Under the pieces are notes generated by a model. It was not told the DNA's origin, made no database searches, and saw only the letters and a program-made list of their open reading frames with translations. A DNA stretch of 6,677 nucleotides from the NCBI GenBank assembly GCA_015487825.1, contig WFOZ01000507.1, positions 1-6,677 on the forward strand, read 5' to 3'. Positions 1 through 6,319 of this stretch are shown piece after piece (within the stretch, counting starts at the first letter, position 1; every line of letters starts with the position of its first letter). A program made the position numbers and the translations under genes. Source of the stretch: Planctomycetaceae bacterium (GTDB lineage Bacteria; Planctomycetota; Planctomycetia; Planctomycetales; Planctomycetaceae).

Positions 1-194
1 CAGACGCGATGGCTAATGCCATATTGAAACTGATAAACAATACCAGGATAGCTAAAACTTTTGGCACCAATGGTAAGCAAATGGTTAATGAACGCTTCAC
101 CAATCGGATCTATGTAAATAGTATTCAACAAGTTATGCTGGACACAACTGGCCGCTCAAACGCGCCAATACCAAAAACAAATAATCCCTCATGA
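1..194 (+). CDS. C-terminal end of a glycosyltransferase (GT4-like), truncated by the window edge
   Basis: The open frame enters from the left edge (codons in phase with position 3) and ends at TGA 192-194, giving 63 visible residues. The visible part fits the last C-terminal helices of GT4 glycosyltransferases. It begins with an Asp-Ala-Met-Ala-x-Ala-Ile-Leu stretch like the usual helix before the variable loop. Next comes a Gly-Thr-Asn-Gly-Lys segment, then an ERFT motif followed by a helix, resembling the common 'G..gr..v.erFsw....' ending. The ATG at position 9 is in frame but is very unlikely to be a real start, since the frame stays open to the left edge. The stop overlaps the ATG of the next gene by 4 nt, which suggests translational coupling. 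No catalytic residues are visible, so the family call rests on the C-terminal pattern and the cluster context. Donor and acceptor sugars cannot be inferred. Confidence 0.7.
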   Translation, partial: DAMANAILKLINNTRIAKTFGTNGKQMVNERFTNRIYVNSIQQVMLDTTGRSNAPIPKTNNPS

Positions 195-1462
195 CCTCTC
201 CCGCACAGGCTACATCAGCCATCCGCCCCATCGCCTTTTATCTTCCTCAATTTCATCCTGTGCCAGAAAATGACGCGTGGTGGGGTAAGGGTTTTACTGA
301 ATGGTCTAACGTAGCAATAGCTCGCCCTCGTTTTGTTGGGCATTATCAGCCTCATTTATCCTCAGATTTGGGGTTTTATGATTTAAGACTCCCAGAAGTT
401 CGCCAAGCTCAAGCGGATCTTGCCCGGCAATATGGTATACATGGTTTTTGCTACTACCATTATTGGTTTAATGGAAGACGAATCCTCGAGCGACCATTCA
501 ATGAAGTCTTAGCGTCTGGTCAACCAGACTTTCCGTTCTGCTTGTGTTGGGCAAATGAAAACTGGACGCGTGTGTGGGATGGTGGGAACCAACAGGTGCT
601 TCTTGCCCAGAATTACTCTCCTGAGGATGACCGTGCTCATATTCAGGCTTTGCTCCCTGCATTTCGTGATGAGCGCTATATTCGCGTTAATGGTAAGCCG
701 TTGTTTCTTGTTTATCGTACAGAGCTATTGCCTAATCCCGCGCAAACAGTAGAAATATGGCGTGAGGAAGCGCATCGTGCTGGTGTAGGGGAAATTTATT
801 TAGCCCGGGTCGAGCAATTTGTTGAGGATATTGCTCCTGAAGTTATTGGGTTTGATGCCGCAGTTGAATTTGCACCATCCGGCGATTGGATTGCACCAGC
901 TAAATTTCAAGGTGCTCTTCCTTCGCTATTAATAAAGCTTGGCCTGCTTTCACAGGCTTTTAAAAACGATAAAATAATATCTTACTCTGATGTCTCTAGA
1001 GTTTTTATGAACAAGCCTGAGCCGGATTTTAAGCGTTTTCATTGTGTTTCGCCAATGTGGGACAATAGCGCTCGGAGGAGAAAGAATGCACGAATTTTGG
1101 TGGATTCTACGCCGGAACTTTATGAGGCGTGGCTTCAAGATACTATCGCTCGCACAAAAAAAGTACATAAAGGTAATGAACGTATTGTTTTTATTAATGC
1201 TTGGAATGAGTGGGCGGAAGGCTGTCATCTTGAGCCGGACTTAAAATGGGGGCATGCTTATCTAGAAGCGACGTTACGCGCATTACAGGCAGAAACTGTT
1301 ACAAGGCAATCCGCTTCTCTGACCTCAGGCACGAAGCCGCCTCCTGCTCATGCTTCAGGATTGAAACAGCATTATTGGAGATTACTCCGTACACTACGAG
1401 GACTAAAGAAATTAGCAGGCCATATTACTTGCCCAGGCAGATTTTCTAACAAAGATTATTAG
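191..1462 (+). CDS. WbsX-family / GH99-like polysaccharide biosynthesis protein (first copy)
   Basis: A 423-residue protein of the WbsX family (Pfam Glyco_tran_WbsX), often found in O-antigen and exopolysaccharide clusters and related in fold to GH99 endo-mannosidases. Visible landmarks are YLPQFHP at 17-23, GFTEW at 34-38, HYQPH at 51-55, DLGFYDLR at 59-66, FCYYHYW at 86-92, CWANENWT at 119-126 and NAWNEWAEG at 336-344. In GH99 the E-W-x-E motif carries the catalytic carboxylates; the matching residues here would be E340 and E343, both present. No signal peptide or membrane segment is seen, so it is probably cytoplasmic. Residues from about 367 form an extra tail absent from the second copy, with a basic, possibly amphipathic helix near 391-410. 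The ATG overlaps the preceding stop as ATGA and has no clear Shine-Dalgarno site, so initiation is probably coupled. Biochemical activity, glycosyltransferase or glycosidase-like, is unresolved. Confidence 0.9.
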   Translation: MTSPAQATSAIRPIAFYLPQFHPVPENDAWWGKGFTEWSNVAIARPRFVGHYQPHLSSDLGFYDLRLPEVRQAQADLARQYGIHGFCYYHYWFNGRRILERPFNEVLASGQPDFPFCLCWANENWTRVWDGGNQQVLLAQNYSPEDDRAHIQALLPAFRDERYIRVNGKPLFLVYRTELLPNPAQTVEIWREEAHRAGVGEIYLARVEQFVEDIAPEVIGFDAAVEFAPSGDWIAPAKFQGALPSLLIKLGLLSQAFKNDKIISYSDVSRVFMNKPEPDFKRFHCVSPMWDNSARRRKNARILVDSTPELYEAWLQDTIARTKKVHKGNERIVFINAWNEWAEGCHLEPDLKWGHAYLEATLRALQAETVTRQSASLTSGTKPPPAHASGLKQHYWRLLRTLRGLKKLAGHITCPGRFSNKDY

Positions 1463-1468
1463 GTGAGT

Positions 1469-1473
1469 GGAGG
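1469..1473 (+). promoter_or_regulatory. Shine-Dalgarno site of the GT2 gene
   Basis: GGAGG lies 9 nt before the ATG at 1483, within the 20-nt gap after the first WbsX gene. It is one of the two clearest ribosome binding sites in the window and fixes the start of the GT2 gene. Confidence 0.75.
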
Positions 1474-1482
1474 CATCTGTTT

Positions 1483-2517
1483 ATGGGTGAAAATCGTGAG
1501 TTGCCACAAATTACAATTATAATTCTTAATTGGAACGGTAAAGAAGATACTATCGAGTGCCTTGAGTCAGTGATGAAAATCAATTATCCCACTTTCCAGG
1601 CTGTGGTTGTGGATAATGGTTCGGTTGACGGTTCTGTAGGCGCAATCAAAGCCAGCTTTCCTGATATTAAAATCCTGGAAACAGGCCGCAACCTCGGCTA
1701 TGCGGGGGGAAATAATGTTGGTATTCGTTATGCGCTCGAAAACGGAGCAGAGTATATATTGCTACTGAACAACGACACCGTAGTTCCTGATAATTTGCTG
1801 ACGGTTCTTGTAGAGGCTTCGCTTGCGGATCGGAGAGAGGATGTTTTAGGTGCCAGCATCTATCATTATTATGAGCCTGATCGCCTCTGGTGCTCAGTAA
1901 AGAAATGGAGTGACGAGTCAGGTCGATTCGACGGGATTCACCCTCAAGGGGGTAACGAGGTATATGAAACCGATTACGTAAGTGGCTGCGCGATCTTTAT
2001 GCCGGCATCGGTTCTGCGGCATATCGGCTTGCTCGACGAAGACTTCTTCCTTACCTATGAGGAAACGGACTGGTGTTATCGCGCAAGGGAGGCAGGGTAT
2101 AACTGTTATGTTGTGTCCAATGCATCTCTACTGCATAAGGTGTCAGTCGCTATAGGCGGTTCTGACTCCCCGCTGGCGTGTTATTTCTGGGTAAGAAATC
2201 AGTTGGTTTGGGCGCGGCGACATCTCAATAAAAAAGGCCGCCGTGCGGTCTGGCGAGCGATTTTCGGTAGGCTCCACAAGGGTTTTTTGCCCCCCGTAAC
2301 ACTGGGAAAAGAGGGCCCACTAACCAAGCGTGCGTTATGGGCAGGTGCCACCTGGGTGCGTAACCTGCGTGCGAACCTGAATTCAAAAAGCAACAGAGCC
2401 ATGTTAATTGGACTCTATCACTATTTTACGAAGCGTATGGGTGATTGCCCGGAGGATGTTCGACGCTGGACCGAGGATGCCAAGTCAGCGCGAAAACAGG
2501 GGCAACTATCTTGCTAA
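1483..2517 (+). CDS. Family 2 glycosyltransferase (GT-A fold, rhamnosyltransferase-like)
   Basis: A 344-residue inverting GT2 enzyme, expected to transfer a sugar from a nucleotide donor to a lipid-linked glycan at the cytoplasmic face of the inner membrane. The N-terminal strand is followed by the LNWNG motif at 15-19 and VVDNGSxDGS at 42-51, which bind the nucleotide. GRNLGYAGGNN at 68-78 and LLNNDT at 94-99 follow; the NND takes the place of the metal-binding DxD. The acceptor region shows a GCAIF segment at 168-172 and the catalytic TYEETDWCYR at 191-200. This arrangement is typical of the WcaA/rhamnosyltransferase-like subgroup. The C-terminal part (about 225-344) is basic and rich in Arg and Trp, consistent with contact with membrane or lipid carrier, but no clear transmembrane segment is present. 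It sits 20 nt after the first WbsX gene. The sugar transferred cannot be read from the sequence. Confidence 0.92.
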   Translation: MGENRELPQITIIILNWNGKEDTIECLESVMKINYPTFQAVVVDNGSVDGSVGAIKASFPDIKILETGRNLGYAGGNNVGIRYALENGAEYILLLNNDTVVPDNLLTVLVEASLADRREDVLGASIYHYYEPDRLWCSVKKWSDESGRFDGIHPQGGNEVYETDYVSGCAIFMPASVLRHIGLLDEDFFLTYEETDWCYRAREAGYNCYVVSNASLLHKVSVAIGGSDSPLACYFWVRNQLVWARRHLNKKGRRAVWRAIFGRLHKGFLPPVTLGKEGPLTKRALWAGATWVRNLRANLNSKSNRAMLIGLYHYFTKRMGDCPEDVRRWTEDAKSARKQGQLSC

Positions 2518-2543
2518 TCCGGTGAGTTGCTGGCTTTATTAAT

Positions 2544-3593
2544 ATGGCTATCTATTATCTCTGCCCAGAAAGCAACCACCCCACCGGTGGCATAAAAGTC
2601 ATTTATCGGCATGTCGATATCCTCAATGCGTATGGCATACCGGCTTTTGTGCTCCACCAAAAAAAAGGTTTCCGATGTACGTGGTTTTCCAATAAAACTA
2701 AGATTGCCCACACCAGGTATCCAATAAAATCCTTTTTCTCACGCGTGCGAAATAAAATTCAACAAAAGATGAAAGGGGGAGGTGTTAATACAATCCCTGT
2801 TGTCAATGGTGCTGGCTCAAAGGTCGGGCCAAACGATATTTTGGTGATTACTGAAATGCAAGGCCCTGATTTGGCCACAATCGGGAAGGGGATACCCAAG
2901 GTGATTTTGAACCAGAATGGATTTCTTACCTTCAAGGGTTATTCATTTACCAGGGAGAATCTCAAAACGCCTTATCTTGACGATACTGTTCGGGCAGTTC
3001 TCGTTAATTCGGAGCATTGTGAGGAGTATGTAAAGTACGCCTTTCCTGATGCGGTTACACACCGTTTCTTTTTATCTATCGACCCTGATTTATTCCATTT
3101 TCAGCCGAGAAAAAAGAAACAGATCTGTCTGTCGCGAATCAAAAACCAGGCAGATGCCATGCAGGTAATTAACATCCTCAAGTTTCATGGCATGCTCTCG
3201 GAATTTGAAGTTGTTCCATTTATCAATATCCCTCAGGAACAGGTGGCTGCATTAATGCGAGAGTCGCTGATTTTTTTGAGTTTTGGATATCATGAGGGGT
3301 TTGGTCTGCCGGCTGCCGAAGCCATGGCCTGTGGTTGTATCGTTGTCGGTTATGATGGCTGGGGGGGCAAGGAGTTCTTCAAGTCAGAGCATTCCTACCC
3401 AATTGATGATGGCGATATTATCGGCTATGCAAAACAGGTCGAGCAGGTTATTAAGGCCTATAATTCCGATGAAAACTATTTCTATGAGCAACGCAGGCAA
3501 GCGGCAGAGTTTATTGCCATGCAATACTCGATAGAGAGAGAAGAGAGGGAGCTGATTGGCGCGTGGAGGCAAATTCTTGCCAGTAATCATTGA
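2544..3593 (+). CDS. GT4-type glycosyltransferase (GT-B fold)
   Basis: A 349-residue protein whose C-terminal half matches retaining GT4 enzymes. FGYHEGFGLPAAEAMACG contains the E-x7-E signature with E251 and E259, which binds the nucleotide-sugar donor. It is followed by a Gly-rich loop (GYDGWGGKEFF) and an acidic PIDDGD segment. SRIKNQ at 197-202 lies where the family's basic donor-phosphate contact residues fall. The N-terminal acceptor domain is less conserved. It starts with a short strand and a PTGGIKVIYRH loop at 13-23, where the GG corresponds to the N-terminal glycine loop of GT-B enzymes. A basic stretch near 50-75 is consistent with membrane association. The ATG is the only plausible start, because an in-frame TGA lies at 2523-2525; only a weak GGTGAG occurs upstream, too far for a good ribosome binding site. 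It follows the GT2 gene by 26 nt. Donor specificity is unknown. Confidence 0.85.
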   Translation: MAIYYLCPESNHPTGGIKVIYRHVDILNAYGIPAFVLHQKKGFRCTWFSNKTKIAHTRYPIKSFFSRVRNKIQQKMKGGGVNTIPVVNGAGSKVGPNDILVITEMQGPDLATIGKGIPKVILNQNGFLTFKGYSFTRENLKTPYLDDTVRAVLVNSEHCEEYVKYAFPDAVTHRFFLSIDPDLFHFQPRKKKQICLSRIKNQADAMQVINILKFHGMLSEFEVVPFINIPQEQVAALMRESLIFLSFGYHEGFGLPAAEAMACGCIVVGYDGWGGKEFFKSEHSYPIDDGDIIGYAKQVEQVIKAYNSDENYFYEQRRQAAEFIAMQYSIEREERELIGAWRQILASNH

Positions 3594-3729
3594 AGTCATG
3601 ATCAGTTTATGGGATGCACGATATGACTCGTGGTGTAATCATGACGGAAAATACTAGCAGGAGACTTGCTGCATACTGTAGCATTACACAGTCTGCAACC
3701 ATGGCCGCAATATCTCAAAGAAATAAGTT
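3594..3729 (+). repeat. 136-nt gap with nested inverted repeats between the GT4 and second WbsX genes
   Basis: This is the longest gap in the first 4.8 kb. A perfect 8-bp inverted repeat (GTCATGAT 3595-3602, ATCATGAC 3638-3645) encloses a 5-bp hairpin (CACGA 3617-3621, TCGTG 3628-3632, 6-nt loop). A second stem with a 3-nt loop lies at 3667-3683 (7 bp including one G-U). A further 7-bp pair (GTGTAAT 3633-3639, ATTACAC 3683-3689) would compete with the first repeat for positions 3638-3639. No U-run follows any stem, so a standard terminator is not supported, and no convincing sigma70 promoter was found. The elements were found by eye without energy calculation, and some may be chance. Confidence 0.35.
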
Positions 3730-4800
3730 ATGAAAAAACGAGCACGTGTTATTGCATACTATTTACCACAGTTCCATCCAATTCCAGAGAACGACAAGCA
3801 GTGGGGCGAAGGCTTTACAGAGTGGACTAATGTGGCAAAGGCAAAGCCGTTGTTTCATAGTCACTATCAACCACACATACCAGCCGATCTGGGATTTTAT
3901 GATTTGCGTCTACCTGAGGCAAGAGCGGCCCAGGCAGAATTAGCAAGTCAATACGGTATAGAGGGCTTTTGTTACTATCATTATTGGATGGGAGGCGGCC
4001 AGCGTTTAATAGAGAGGCCGTTTGATGAGGTGCTCCAATCAGGCGAACCAAACCTACCCTTTTGTTTATGCTGGGCTAATCATAGTTGGACTGGCATTTG
4101 GTTTGGTGCACCTGACCAAGTTATCGCCGAACAGACCTATCCTGGCATGGATGATCATGCCGCACATTTTCAGTATTTACTTAAAGCGTTTACCGATGAG
4201 CGATACATTACAGTCGATGGTAAACCACTGTTCCTCATCTGGAAGCCTGACAGTATCCCAGATATAAATCACGTCATGGACTTCTGGAGAGAGTTAGCAA
4301 TCAAAGCAGGCTTAAAGGGGCTATATCTAATTGGGATATCTCACTTTGCTCCAAGCTGGGATCCTAGAGAACGGGGACTGGATGCCTGCATGATGCAAAA
4401 GCTTCCACCAAAGAATGGATCAATACCCTGGCAATACCCCCTTACTCGGCTGAAAGTACGGCTAGAAAAAAAATCATTATCTATTTATTCTTATGAGGAA
4501 ATACTGGATCTTCTACTACGGAAAAAACCTGTAGATTTCATGGACTACCCCTGCGTCCTCCCCAATTGGGATAATACACCACGAAGCGGTCTTAATGGAC
4601 TCGTGCTGCACGGTTCAACTCCGGATCTATTTCGCACTCATATGCGCAAAGCCATTGATCAAGTGGCTAGCCGCTCAGAAGAACACCGAATTATCTTCTT
4701 GAAGGCCTGGAATGAGTGGGCGGAAGGCAATTATGTAGAGCCCGACCTTAAATTTGGCCACGGTTACTTGGAAGTTATACGGGATGAAATCCAAGGATAG
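3730..4800 (+). CDS. WbsX-family / GH99-like polysaccharide biosynthesis protein (second copy)
   Basis: A 356-residue paralogue of the protein encoded at 191-1462. The N-terminal blocks are strongly shared: YLPQFHP at 11-17, GFTEW at 28-32, HYQPH at 45-49, DLGFYDLR at 53-60 and FCYYHYW at 80-86. By hand alignment, residues 8-86 match residues 14-92 of the first copy at 60 of 79 positions without gaps. KAWNEWAEG at 325-333 keeps both glutamates of the E-x-x-E motif (E329, E332). The loop after CWAN differs: HSWTGIWFG here against ENWTRVWDG in the first copy, which suggests a different sugar substrate. It ends soon after the conserved LEVIRDE helix and lacks the basic tail of the first copy. 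No signal peptide or membrane segment is seen. The start is supported by homology; the upstream ribosome binding site is weak. Its last 17 nt overlap the preferred start of the next gene. Confidence 0.9.
   Translation: MKKRARVIAYYLPQFHPIPENDKQWGEGFTEWTNVAKAKPLFHSHYQPHIPADLGFYDLRLPEARAAQAELASQYGIEGFCYYHYWMGGGQRLIERPFDEVLQSGEPNLPFCLCWANHSWTGIWFGAPDQVIAEQTYPGMDDHAAHFQYLLKAFTDERYITVDGKPLFLIWKPDSIPDINHVMDFWRELAIKAGLKGLYLIGISHFAPSWDPRERGLDACMMQKLPPKNGSIPWQYPLTRLKVRLEKKSLSIYSYEEILDLLLRKKPVDFMDYPCVLPNWDNTPRSGLNGLVLHGSTPDLFRTHMRKAIDQVASRSEEHRIIFLKAWNEWAEGNYVEPDLKFGHGYLEVIRDEIQG
4770..4774 (+). promoter_or_regulatory. Probable Shine-Dalgarno site of the CapA-like gene
   Basis: GGAAG lies inside the end of the second WbsX gene, 9 nt before the ATG at 4784. 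It favours this start over a TTG at 4754 and over the ATG at 4823, which has no well-placed ribosome binding site although family similarity starts there. Confidence 0.5.
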
Positions 4801-6058
4801 AATCAAAAATACGGTATTCGCGATGAAAATTCTTCTCCGAGGGGATTTTGCGCCGCTTGGCCCACATAGCTATAAGATTGACAGTACGTCATCAAACTCA
4901 GTTGACCTGATTTTGGTGAACGCCGAGATCCCATTTACCCATGCTGCGAGCAAACAGCCCAAATCGGGTCCAAACCTGTCGGGCAACCCCACTATCCTGG
5001 AAGGCAGTGTTACTGCAAATTCCGTTTTTTCCCTAGCCAACAACCACACCATGGACTACGGAGAACAAGGCCTCAAAGACACCGTCGATGCGCTCCACAG
5101 GCACGGCGCGAAAATCGTCGGAGCTGCTGGAAACCTAGAGCAAGCAGAGGCGCCTTTAACAGTTGACTTGAATGGAATGCGCATTGGCATACTGGCGCGT
5201 TGCGAAACTCAATTTGGCATTGCCACACATAGCCGAGCCGGCGTTGCCCCGTTGTCACCGACCCTCTATCGGGACATTCGGAAGTTGCGCGCCAACTGTG
5301 ATGTTGTCATAGTCTCGGTCCACGGCGCCGCCGAGATGTGTCCCTGGCCTTCTCCTGAATGGCAGAGTTTGCTTCGTTCGTTCGTGGATGCGGGAGCAAA
5401 TGTTGTTCATGGCCATCATTCCCATATTCCTCAGGGTTATGAACGCTACGCCGACGGCCTTATTTTCTACGGACTGGGTAATTACGTCATTGATCCAGAC
5501 GATTGGGTCAACACGCCTAATGCTCTTTGGTCTCTTACACCACTGCTTACAGTTACTTCAGAGTGTTTGGAATTCAAAGTTGAAACCTGTGTGATTCGGC
5601 AAAAGGCTAACATGGTTATAATTGACAACCCATCTGAACAAGAACGCGTACAACACATCGAGTATTTGGCTAAATGTTGTGAGCCGTTGTGTAATGTGGA
5701 TCTCCTGACAGGATTGTGGCAGGAATTTGCTTTGCGTGAATACTTCCAAACGCACGCACGCTGGTTAGGTTTCCCTGAGGGTGAATCAGCGGTTACGCAT
5801 TTATCTGGAAGGGAGCGACTCGGTTCTATTTACTGGGGACTCCGCAATGCAGTAAGAGGGAACCGTTACACAACTAACAAGTCAACCACTCAGCAGCTTC
5901 TAACACGCTATCATCTATTCGCTTGCAAAAGCCACCGTAACGCATTAAAGACTGCTCTGGGTGTTTTAAGTAGCGAATTGCCCGATATGCGCACGGAGAC
6001 GACGCAAAGATTGGCTGACGAGATGATGCCGTGGACCGTTAAGTGCCGGACACGATAG
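4784..6058 (+). CDS. CapA-family (PGA_cap) metallophosphoesterase-fold protein
   Basis: A 424-residue protein. Residues 14 to about 236 match the CapA/PgsA capsule-synthesis domain, a calcineurin-like metallophosphoesterase fold. Metal-site motifs are present in order: LLRGDF at 17-22, VNAE at 45-48, NNHTMDYG at 86-93, VSVHGAAE at 177-184, GHHSHIPQGYE at 210-220 and GLGNYV at 230-235. The common HWGxE motif reads HGAAE here. Poly-gamma-glutamate CapA/PgsA proteins have an N-terminal membrane anchor, but none is seen here, so this protein is probably cytoplasmic. Residues after about 250 form a C-terminal third I do not recognise. The start at 4784 is chosen for its ribosome binding site and overlaps the upstream gene by 17 nt; ATG 4823 (MKILLRGD) is a realistic alternative. 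The context suggests a role in glycan assembly or modification, but no substrate can be named, and a poly-glutamate role is unlikely without CapB/CapC genes nearby. Confidence 0.85.
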   Translation: MKSKDRIKNTVFAMKILLRGDFAPLGPHSYKIDSTSSNSVDLILVNAEIPFTHAASKQPKSGPNLSGNPTILEGSVTANSVFSLANNHTMDYGEQGLKDTVDALHRHGAKIVGAAGNLEQAEAPLTVDLNGMRIGILARCETQFGIATHSRAGVAPLSPTLYRDIRKLRANCDVVIVSVHGAAEMCPWPSPEWQSLLRSFVDAGANVVHGHHSHIPQGYERYADGLIFYGLGNYVIDPDDWVNTPNALWSLTPLLTVTSECLEFKVETCVIRQKANMVIIDNPSEQERVQHIEYLAKCCEPLCNVDLLTGLWQEFALREYFQTHARWLGFPEGESAVTHLSGRERLGSIYWGLRNAVRGNRYTTNKSTTQQLLTRYHLFACKSHRNALKTALGVLSSELPDMRTETTQRLADEMMPWTVKCRTR

Positions 6059-6319
6059 ATTTTCAGGTAAGAGTGTGACTGATGGTAATAGGTTTTTTAT
6101 ACAATCAACAAATATTGGTTGTTACTGAGGCCACAAAATAGAATCCGGTTTAAAACAACTGGGTAGGGCGTAATTACTAGGAACCGGGGCTCTTATTCGG
6201 GCATGGTTACCCGGAAGTGTTGCAGAAAGAGTTAGGCTGTGCTCAAGCGAAATCAGAAACGGCAGCTTCCTCCCTTTTTCCGTAATTTGGCAGAAAGATT
6301 TCAGTGTTAGGATGAGAAC
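6059..6319 (+). other. 261-nt intergenic region without a recognisable gene
   Basis: No open frame of note is seen on either strand; the longest noticed is a 19-codon frame at 6082-6141 without a ribosome binding site. By hand count the GC content of 6061-6300 is about 43%, well below the gene that follows. A 7-bp stem with a 6-nt loop at 6102-6121 (one G-U pair) lies just after a T6 run, the wrong order for a terminator of the upstream gene. A weak sigma70-like pair, TTGGTT 6115-6120 and TAGAAT 6139-6144 with an 18-nt spacer, could drive the next gene, but the -35 is poor. The 9-mer GCAGAAAGA occurs at 6222-6230 and again at 6290-6298. None of these is strong. The gap does suggest that the downstream gene has its own regulation or a separate origin. 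Confidence 0.5.
6309..6312 (+). promoter_or_regulatory. Shine-Dalgarno site of the asparagine-synthase-like gene
   Basis: AGGA lies 7 nt before the ATG at 6320. It supports that start and the + strand orientation of the right-edge gene. Confidence 0.6.

Noticed and set aside
950..1228. 92-codon minus-strand frame inside the first WbsX gene
   Set aside because: It overlaps conserved WbsX coding sequence, including the NEWAEG motif, and its product matches nothing known.
1462..2527. GGTGAGT repeated just after the stops of the first WbsX and GT2 genes (1462-1468 and 2521-2527)
   Set aside because: Seven bases are too few, and the surrounding sequence differs; it is probably coincidence linked to ribosome-binding-like sequence.
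4754..4783. TTG at 4754 as start of the CapA-like gene
   Set aside because: It would extend the overlap to 47 nt with a non-ATG start. ATG 4784 has a better-placed ribosome binding site, and family similarity starts only at 4823.
6115..6144. Sigma70-like promoter TTGGTT-18-TAGAAT
   Set aside because: Only three of six -35 positions fit the consensus; such a match is expected by chance in a 43% GC region. It is mentioned in the gap entry but not called.
6164..6175. JUMPstart/ops-like sequence (GGTAGGGCG)
   Set aside because: It only loosely resembles the GGCGGTAG core of ops elements, and it lies inside a cluster rather than at its start.
6192..6215. Possible terminator hairpin around TTCGGG ... 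CCCGGAA
   Set aside because: The stem is short, contains a bulge and is not followed by a U-run.
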